NCBI RefSeq assembly: GCF_028994775.1
Contig: NZ_JAJQMN010000010.1
Coordinates: forward strand, 78,327 to 142,326
Direction: 5' to 3'
Origin: Promicromonospora iranensis
GTDB taxonomy: Bacteria; Actinomycetota; Actinomycetes; Actinomycetales; Cellulomonadaceae
DNA: 64,000 nucleotides
Part shown: positions 58,265-64,000 of the stretch, piece by piece
Position numbering within the stretch: position 1 is the stretch's first letter
Layout: each line of letters opens with the position of its first letter
Notes under the pieces: generated by a model
Databases searched by the model: none
Told to the model about the DNA's origin: nothing
What the model saw: the letters and a program-made list of their open reading frames with translations, nothing else
Translations under genes and position numbers: made by a program

Positions 58265-59683
58265 ATGTCCACCTCTCTCGTCGCCCAGGCCACCATCGAG
58301 GAGCCCGCGCCCACCCGTATGGGAAGGCCCGCGATCGGCGCGCTGGGCACCCTCGCGCTCGCTCTCGGCACCCTGCAGACGGTGGTCGACCCGGCCCGTC
58401 CTCTGCTCGAGCGCGAGCTCGGCGTCGACTCGGCCGCGGCGGCGCTGATCGCCAGCACGCTGCTGATCACCGGCGCGATCGTCGCCCCCATCGCGGGCAA
58501 GCTCGGCGACCGCTACGGCGGAAAGCGGGTGCTGCTGGTGCTGATGGTGCTCGTCTCGGCAGGCGGGGTGCTCTCGAGCGTCGCGCCGAACCTGCCGGTG
58601 CTGCTGGTCGGCCAGACGCTGCAGGGCGCGATGATCGGCGCACTGCCCCTGTCGTTCATCCTCGTGCGCAAGAACTTCTCGACGGGACAGACGCAGGTGG
58701 CCATCGGAGTGGTCAGCGCGCTGTTCACCGCCGGTGGCATCATCGGAACCCTGGTGGCCGGGCCGCTGGCGGAAGGGCTGTCCTGGAACTGGATCTTCGC
58801 GGCGCCGACGATCGTGATCATCACGGCGACGGCGGTCGTGTCCCGGCTGATGCCCGACGACCCGCCGAGCGAGCAGGACACCACCATCGACTGGCCGGGT
58901 GTGGCTCTGCTGAGCGCCACGCTGGTCGCTCTCATGCTGGGGCTCCTGGTGGTCACCGGTGGCGGCGTCCCCCCGCTAGCGGTCGGTGGCATCGTGCTGG
59001 TCGTCGCCGCGCTCGCCGCGGCCTGGGTGGCCGTCGAACGCCGGGCGGTCGCACCGATGGTCGAGCTGCGCATGCTCACCGCGCCCGCCGTGTGGAGCGC
59101 GGCAGTGCTCACCATCGCCATCGCCGCCGTCTCCGCGATGCTGCAGACCTACGTCCCCAAGCTGTTCGAGGTCTCGGGCGACGGCTACGGCCTGGGGCTC
59201 AGCACCACTGATATCGGCCTGTTCATGATGCCCGCCTCCATCGCCGGTGTGCTGGCGGGCTCGGTCGGCGGGCTCGCGGTGCGGCGCTACGGCGCACGCG
59301 CCGTGGCCACGACCAGCGCCGTCGCCACCGTGGGCATCCTCGTCGCCGTCGCGGCGCTGCACGACACGGCGTGGCAGCTCATCATCGCCCGGGCGCTGGC
59401 CGCCTTCGTCGGTGGGCTGATCACCACGGCGCTGCTCGCCAGCACCGCCACCGCCGTGGCGGCCAAGGACACCGGCATCGCTACCAGCCTCCTCGTGGTG
59501 ATCCGCCTGATCGGCGCCGTCGCGGGAGGCCAGGCCGCCGGCTCGGTCCTCGATGCGGGAAACGACCCGGTCTCCGGGATGCCTGCCGAGTCCGCCTTCG
59601 TCACCGGCTTCCTCGTCGCCGCCCTCGTGGCCGCGCTGTCCCTGTTCGTCGTCCGTCACCTGAAGAAGGAAGTCCAGTCATGA
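58265..59683 (+). CDS. MFS transporter, DHA2-like drug efflux family
   Basis: A 472-residue major facilitator with about 14 helices. Motif A is GKLGDRYGGKRVLLV after helix 2, and the antiporter motif C-like stretch GGIIGTLVAGPLAEGLSWNWIF is in helix 5, both marking drug/H+ antiporters. The ATG follows AAAGGGACTG. It heads a four-gene operon with a flavin monooxygenase and a two-component system and overlaps the next gene as ATGA. The exported compound is unknown. Confidence 0.9.
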   Translation: MSTSLVAQATIEEPAPTRMGRPAIGALGTLALALGTLQTVVDPARPLLERELGVDSAAAALIASTLLITGAIVAPIAGKLGDRYGGKRVLLVLMVLVSAGGVLSSVAPNLPVLLVGQTLQGAMIGALPLSFILVRKNFSTGQTQVAIGVVSALFTAGGIIGTLVAGPLAEGLSWNWIFAAPTIVIITATAVVSRLMPDDPPSEQDTTIDWPGVALLSATLVALMLGLLVVTGGGVPPLAVGGIVLVVAALAAAWVAVERRAVAPMVELRMLTAPAVWSAAVLTIAIAAVSAMLQTYVPKLFEVSGDGYGLGLSTTDIGLFMMPASIAGVLAGSVGGLAVRRYGARAVATTSAVATVGILVAVAALHDTAWQLIIARALAAFVGGLITTALLASTATAVAAKDTGIATSLLVVIRLIGAVAGGQAAGSVLDAGNDPVSGMPAESAFVTGFLVAALVAALSLFVVRHLKKEVQS

Positions 59684-60924
59684 CATCTCGGTCCGACGCC
59701 GCCCGGCGCAAGGTCCTGATCGCCGGAGCGAGCCTCGCCGGCCCCACGCTGGCGTACTGGCTGCACCGGTACGGGTTCGACGTCACGGTGGTCGAGAGGG
59801 CGCACGCGCCACGCGGGGGCGGCTACCCGATCGACGTGCGCGGCACCGCGGTCGACGTGGTCCGGCGGATGGGGATCCTGCCGGAGCTGCGGGCCGCGCA
59901 CATCGACACCGGACGGTTCACGTTCCTCGACGCCGACGGCGCCGAGGTGGCCGCCCTCCATCCCTACGCGGTCGCCGGGAGCGTCGAGGGGCAGGACCTC
60001 GAGATCGGGCGCGGGGACCTGACCGCCGCCCTGTACGCGACGGTCCGGAACGAGGTGGAGTTCGTGTTCGACGACTCCATAGGCACCCTCGACCAGCACG
60101 AGCACGGGGTCGACGTCACCTTCCGTAGCGGTCAGCAGCGCACGTTCGACCTGGTGGTCGGCGCCGACGGCATGCACTCGGGTACCCGGAAGATCCTGTT
60201 CGGGCCCGAGGAACAGTTCCACCGGTATCTCGGTTACACCTTCGCCGTGTTCACCATGCCCAACACCTTCGGTCTGTCGCGCGAGCTCCTGATGTGGAAC
60301 GTTCCTGGCCGGGCCGCCGCGCTCTACGCCACCGGGGACGCCGACGACCCGCTGCACGCCTTTCTGAACTTCCACCGGCCGGAGCAGCCGCGCGATGCCG
60401 TGCGAGAGGGCCTGCGCGACCCGGACGGCCAGCGGGACCTGGTGGCCAGGACGTACGCCGGCGCGGGCTGGGAGGTCGCGGGCATCGTCGAGGCCATGCA
60501 CCAGGCGGACGACCTGTTCTTCGACACGGCGGGTCAGATCCGCATGCCCAGCTGGTCGAGCGGCCGGGTGGCGTTCGTCGGCGACGCCGCCTACGCGCCG
60601 TCGTTCCTGACCGGACAGGGCTCCAGCCTCGCGCTGGTCGGTGCCTACATGCTCGCCAGGTCCCTGGCCACGTACCGGGACCATGGCGAAGCCTTTGCCG
60701 CCTACGAGCGCGACACCCGCGAGTTCGTCACCATGAACCAGGCGCTGGTCGACAAGGGCGGCGCCAGGCTCTTCCCCACCACCGCCGAGGCGCTGGACCG
60801 GCGCAACGCCATGCTCCGTGAGCTGGTCGCCATGCCGGCGACGACGCCGCAGCCCGCCCACTCGGCCCTCGTGCTGCCGGCGCCCGCTCCAGCAGGGCGG
60901 ACGCACGGGAGCCTGGCAGGATGA
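59680..60924 (+). CDS. FAD-dependent class A monooxygenase (TetX-like fold)
   Basis: A 414-residue PHBH-fold flavoprotein. It has the ADP-binding start VLIAGASLAGPTLAYWLHR with EVTVVER-like VTVVERA, the DLVVGADGMHS motif and the FAD-ribityl motif RVAFVGDAAYAPSFLTGQGSSLAL. Enzymes of this group hydroxylate aromatic compounds or inactivate antibiotics such as tetracyclines and rifamycins. Co-translation with an efflux pump suggests detoxification; the substrate cannot be told from sequence. Overlaps both neighbours as ATGA. Confidence 0.9.
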   Translation: MTSRSDAARRKVLIAGASLAGPTLAYWLHRYGFDVTVVERAHAPRGGGYPIDVRGTAVDVVRRMGILPELRAAHIDTGRFTFLDADGAEVAALHPYAVAGSVEGQDLEIGRGDLTAALYATVRNEVEFVFDDSIGTLDQHEHGVDVTFRSGQQRTFDLVVGADGMHSGTRKILFGPEEQFHRYLGYTFAVFTMPNTFGLSRELLMWNVPGRAAALYATGDADDPLHAFLNFHRPEQPRDAVREGLRDPDGQRDLVARTYAGAGWEVAGIVEAMHQADDLFFDTAGQIRMPSWSSGRVAFVGDAAYAPSFLTGQGSSLALVGAYMLARSLATYRDHGEAFAAYERDTREFVTMNQALVDKGGARLFPTTAEALDRRNAMLRELVAMPATTPQPAHSALVLPAPAPAGRTHGSLAG

Positions 60925-62297
60925 GGACCATGACCCTCGACCCGCGAGCGCGGACGCCCGGGCGAGGGCCCGGGTGGACGCACCTGCTCAGCGCGCCGTT
61001 GTCCTCCGTCACGTGGCGTTCGTACGGCTACCTGTGGCTCATGCTGCTCCTGGGGCCGTTCGCCCTCGCCTATGTGGTGCTCACCGTGGCGGTCACGGCC
61101 GGGGCCGCGGTGACCGTCGTCGGGCTGTTCGTCGCCGGCGGGCTCGTGGTGGGCGGGCGATGGTGGGGCGCGCTCTACCGCGGCCTGGCCGGCGACCTGC
61201 TGGACACCGAGGTCGCGGCTCCCGTGGAGCGCTCGCCGCGCAGCGGTTTCTGGCCGCGGCTCGGCAGTGCGCTCGGCGATACGGCGGGCTGGCGAGCGCT
61301 GCTGTTCATGATCGCGGCGCTGCCGGTGACGCTCGCGGGCTTCGTCGTGAGCACGGCGTGCCTCGTGCTCGGGTTCGGTGGCGTGACCTACTGGACCTGG
61401 TTCTGGGCGCTGCCCGCGGATCTGGCCATGGACAGCTCGTGGCACACGCCGGCGGGCTTCGCCCTCGTGGTGGTGGGCAGCCTGGTGCTGCTGGTCCTGT
61501 GGCCGTCGGCCCAGCGGGCCTTCATCGCCCTCCTGAGGCTGCTGACCAGGGTGCTGCTCGGGCCGACGGCCGCCAGTCTGCGCGTCGCGGAGCTGGAGCG
61601 CTCCCGCGCGGGCACGGTGGAGGACGCCGATGCCCGGCTGCGGCGGATCGAGCGAGACCTGCACGACGGGACCCAGGCACGTCTGGTCGCCGTCGGCATG
61701 CAGCTCGGCGAGGCGCGCGAGCAGCTGGCCTCCGGTGCGACGGACTCCGTGGGTGAGCTCCTCGAGGTGGCGCACGCGTCGACGAAGGACGCCCTGACCG
61801 AGCTGCGGGAGCTGGCTCGCGGCATCCACCCGCCGGTCCTGGACAGCGGCCTCGCGGTCGCCCTCGAGACCCTTGCCGCGCGTGCGCCGCTGCCGGTCAC
61901 CGCCGCGGTCGACCCGGACATCGAGACGGACGGTCGCCTGGCACCAGCCATCGAGTCGATCGTCTACTTCTCGATCGCCGAGCTGGTCACCAACGCGGCG
62001 AAGCACGCGCACGCATCGGAGGTCCATGTGCAGGTCGACGTGGTTGCAGACGGAAGGAACGGAATGCTGCGTATCCAGGTGCGCGACGACGGTCGGGGTG
62101 GCGCGACCGTCGTGCTGCCGGACGGGTCCGGGCTGCGGTCGGGCCTGGCTGGTCTCGCCGAGCGGGTCCGGTCGGTCGACGGGACGTTCGACCTGTCCAG
62201 TCCCGTTGGTGGTCCGACGGTCGTGGCCATGACCCTCCCCGCCACGCGGGCCGCCGCGGCAGGTGCGCGCCGCACGGGCGCCGGAGGACACGCATGA
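60921..62297 (+). CDS. Sensor histidine kinase, NarL/HisKA_3 type
   Basis: A 458-residue membrane kinase. The N-terminal part has four hydrophobic helices around a short loop, matching the actinobacterial PF13796-type sensor domain. The dimerisation helix carries the phosphorylated His248 in IERDLHDGTQARL. The HATPase_c domain has the N-box ELVTNAAKHAHA and G-box SGLRSGLAGLAERV. The sensor lacks a large extracellular domain, so it probably senses within the membrane. ATG at 60921 overlaps the monooxygenase stop; a second ATG at 60930 is possible. Confidence 0.93.
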   Translation: MRTMTLDPRARTPGRGPGWTHLLSAPLSSVTWRSYGYLWLMLLLGPFALAYVVLTVAVTAGAAVTVVGLFVAGGLVVGGRWWGALYRGLAGDLLDTEVAAPVERSPRSGFWPRLGSALGDTAGWRALLFMIAALPVTLAGFVVSTACLVLGFGGVTYWTWFWALPADLAMDSSWHTPAGFALVVVGSLVLLVLWPSAQRAFIALLRLLTRVLLGPTAASLRVAELERSRAGTVEDADARLRRIERDLHDGTQARLVAVGMQLGEAREQLASGATDSVGELLEVAHASTKDALTELRELARGIHPPVLDSGLAVALETLAARAPLPVTAAVDPDIETDGRLAPAIESIVYFSIAELVTNAAKHAHASEVHVQVDVVADGRNGMLRIQVRDDGRGGATVVLPDGSGLRSGLAGLAERVRSVDGTFDLSSPVGGPTVVAMTLPATRAAAAGARRTGAGGHA

Positions 62298-62980
62298 CGG
62301 GGCCGGACGCCGCGCCGTCGGGCGGCCTGCGGGTGGTGCTCGCCGAGGACTCGGGGATCCTGCGCGACGGGCTCGTCGCCCTGCTGACCCGCCGGGGGCA
62401 CGAGGTGACCGCCGTACCGGACGGCGAACACCTGGAGCGTGAGGTCGTGCGCCTCGCGGAGGAGTCGCTGCCCGACGTCGTCGTCGCGGACATCCGTATG
62501 CCACCCACCTTCACGGACGAAGGCCTGCGGACCGTCGTCGCGTTGCGGGAGCAGTTCCCCGGGCTGCCCGTGCTCCTCTTCTCGCAGTACGTGGAGACGC
62601 GGTACGCCGGTGTGCTGCTCCAGGGCGACGCACGCGGTGTGGGTTACCTGCTCAAGGACCGCGTCGTCGACGTCGGGGAGTTCGCCCAGGCGCTCGTGCG
62701 TGTGGCCCGCGGTGAGACCGTGCTCGACCCGGAGGTGGTCTCGCAGCTCATGGGCGCGTCCCAGCGGGACGTCGGCAGGGCACGGCTGTCCAGCCGGGAA
62801 CGTGAGGTGCTCGACCTGATCGCGCAGGGCCGCTCGAACGGCGCCATCGCGGAGACGCTGTTCCTCTCGCAGGGCGCGGTGGAGAAGAACGTCGCGGCCA
62901 TCTTCCAGAAGCTGGACCTGCCGTACGACGCCGCCGACAACCGCCGGGTGCTCGCCGTGCTGCGCTATCTCGGGACCTGA
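62294..62980 (+). CDS. NarL/LuxR-family response regulator
   Basis: A 228-residue regulator, partner of the kinase that precedes it. The receiver domain has the acidic pocket VVLAEDSGILRDGL, the phospho-acceptor Asp66 in VVVADIRMPP and the conserved Lys in GYLLKDRV. The LuxR-type DNA-binding domain is LSSREREVLDLIAQGRSNGA followed by IAETLFLSQGAVEKNVAAIF. Its start overlaps the kinase stop as ATGA. It likely controls the operon's own transport and detoxification genes. Confidence 0.94.
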   Translation: MTGPDAAPSGGLRVVLAEDSGILRDGLVALLTRRGHEVTAVPDGEHLEREVVRLAEESLPDVVVADIRMPPTFTDEGLRTVVALREQFPGLPVLLFSQYVETRYAGVLLQGDARGVGYLLKDRVVDVGEFAQALVRVARGETVLDPEVVSQLMGASQRDVGRARLSSREREVLDLIAQGRSNGAIAETLFLSQGAVEKNVAAIFQKLDLPYDAADNRRVLAVLRYLGT

Positions 62981-63003
62981 CCTCTGAGTTCGGCTCCCGG
63001 TGG

Positions 63004-63579
63004 TCAGGCCGGCGGGTCGACGGGCTCGGCACCACGTTCTATGCGCACACCGGTGAACTCGACGTCGACGGGTGCCACGAACCGCCGTCCGTTGATCTCG
63101 TCGTGCCGCATGAAGGTCGGCGGCTCCACGTGCACACGCAGGGTGTAGTCGCCGTCCTCCGGGAGCTCCCAGTTGCGGGCGTAGTGGTAGAGCATCGGGT
63201 GCCAGACCAGCTCCTGCGGGAACGGCCCGAGCTCCTGGCCGCCGGGTGTCACGAGGGTCGCGCTCACGTCCAGGCCGGGGACGAAGCGGCCGTCGCCCGC
63301 GTCGCAGACGACGACCTCTACGTGGGCGTTGGTGTCACCCGGGTTGTGCCACACCAGCTCCCCGTCCTCCAGGTGGTACATCCCCTCGGCGTCCTCGATG
63401 GCGTAGCCGACCAGGTAGTCGCCGGCTCGTTGCGTGCCCCCGGCCTTGGCGACGTCCTGAGCCATGTGGTCGAGGGCCTTCCGGTAGGCCTCACCTTGGG
63501 CGGCGCCGAGCCGCAGCTGGCGCTCGGTGGCCTCCGACGAGCTGGGGTCCGCGGGCGGGGTGCTGGGTGCCGTCGTCAT
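63004..63579 (-). CDS. P19/Tp34-type iron-binding protein without signal peptide
   Basis: A 191-residue protein of the Iron_transport (P19/Tpd) family. YLVGYAIEDAEGMYHLEDGE, NAHVEVVVCDAGDGRFVPGL, WHPMLYHYARNW and PPTFMRHDEINGRRF hold the Met and His residues that bind copper and iron in P19. Classical members are periplasmic or lipoproteins that work with an FTR1-type permease; here no signal peptide or lipobox is visible and no such permease is near. The ATG at 63579 follows AGGAGG. It may therefore act inside the cell. Confidence 0.8.
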   Translation of the reverse strand: MTTAPSTPPADPSSSEATERQLRLGAAQGEAYRKALDHMAQDVAKAGGTQRAGDYLVGYAIEDAEGMYHLEDGELVWHNPGDTNAHVEVVVCDAGDGRFVPGLDVSATLVTPGGQELGPFPQELVWHPMLYHYARNWELPEDGDYTLRVHVEPPTFMRHDEINGRRFVAPVDVEFTGVRIERGAEPVDPPA

Positions 63580-63688
63580 CCGGGCCTCCTGGGGACGTGG
63601 TGGGTGTTCTTCGAGGTTGCACCGTTGCTCGGCACCTCGCACCTGGGGCTCGCCCGAGGCCGGAGTCGCTACGTCGTGACGGCCTCGA

Positions 63689-64000
63689 CTATCCAGGAGT
63701 TCGGGCCTGCGCTGCGATCAGTGCCGCCTCCACCCGGTTGCGCGCGCCTGTCGTGCGGAGGATCGAGGTGACGTGCACCTTGACCGTTCCCTCCGCCAGG
63801 TGGAGTCGCACGGCGATCTCCGGGTTCGCGAGACCGTCGCCCATCAGGGTCAGTACTTCCTGCTCGCGCTGGGTGAGGCGGGCGAACCGCTCCCGTGCGT
63901 CCTGCTGGGCGACGAACCGCGTGCCCAGCCCGGTCTGCAGCAGGCGCCGCGACACGGCGGGGGAGAAGTAGGCGCCGCCCGACGCCGCAGCGTGTACCGC
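63689..64000 (-). CDS. NarL/LuxR-family response regulator (N-terminal part beyond the window)
   Basis: The frame is open to the right edge. The visible 103 residues are the linker (AVHAAASGGAYFSPAVSRRLL) and the complete LuxR-type helix-turn-helix LTQREQEVLTLMGDGLANPE followed by IAVRLHLAEGTVKVHVTSIL. The receiver domain should lie beyond 64000. It is a different protein from the regulator at 62294. Confidence 0.9.
   Translation of the reverse strand, partial: AVHAAASGGAYFSPAVSRRLLQTGLGTRFVAQQDARERFARLTQREQEVLTLMGDGLANPEIAVRLHLAEGTVKVHVTSILRTTGARNRVEAALIAAQARTPG

Overview
This 64 kb window is chromosomal DNA from a high-GC Gram-positive bacterium, most likely an actinobacterium of the order Micrococcales (Cellulomonas, Promicromonospora or Cellulosimicrobium type). 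Reasons: very high GC with frequent GTG starts; the conserved run hom-thrC-thrB-rho-rpmE-prfA-prmC-tsaC-wecA-atp; NucS in place of MutS/MutL; a class Ib nrdHIEF operon; and many sugar ABC transporters under LacI-type control. The family-level placement is inference, because no rRNA gene is present.

1-22.4 kb is housekeeping: the 3' part of secA, threonine biosynthesis (hom, thrC, thrB), rho, rpmE, prfA, a repeat-built coupling ORF, prmC, tsaC, wecA, an AtpI-like protein, the complete F1Fo ATP synthase operon atpBEFHAGDC, a DUF2550 protein and nucS. Most neighbouring genes overlap by ATGA, GTGA or TGATG, which indicates translational coupling.

22.4-46.3 kb is a carbohydrate island. It holds three complete CUT1-type binding-protein/permease sets without their own ATPase, four intracellular glycoside hydrolases (GH42 beta-galactosidase, GH3, GH31 alpha-xylosidase of the YicI type, GH1 beta-glucosidase), an aldo/keto reductase and one LacI regulator. 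Copies of a LacI-type operator, best form TCGAAGCGCTTCGA, lie in front of every transport operon, the GH3 gene and lacI, so the island looks like one regulon. Together the enzymes would take apart xyloglucan-type oligosaccharides in the cytoplasm. nagA, a DUF402 protein and a GNAT acetyltransferase interrupt the island without operators.

46.4-52.2 kb has a serine hydrolase and the nrdHIEF operon behind tandem NrdR boxes, ending in a strong terminator. 52.2-55 kb is a patchy zone with a heme A synthase (ctaA) 3' remnant, a PadR regulator divergent from an SDR and a membrane protein, and a frameshifted CGNR zinc-finger remnant. 55-63 kb has an ABC/FtsX exporter pair and a four-gene operon of MFS transporter, FAD monooxygenase, histidine kinase and response regulator. 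The window closes with a P19-type iron protein and a truncated LuxR-type response regulator.

A recurring feature is a set of long near-perfect palindromes in intergenic spaces (2.8, 9.2, 22.4, 46.3 and 58.1 kb). They have similar architecture but different sequences. No CRISPR array, complete insertion sequence, tRNA or rRNA was found.
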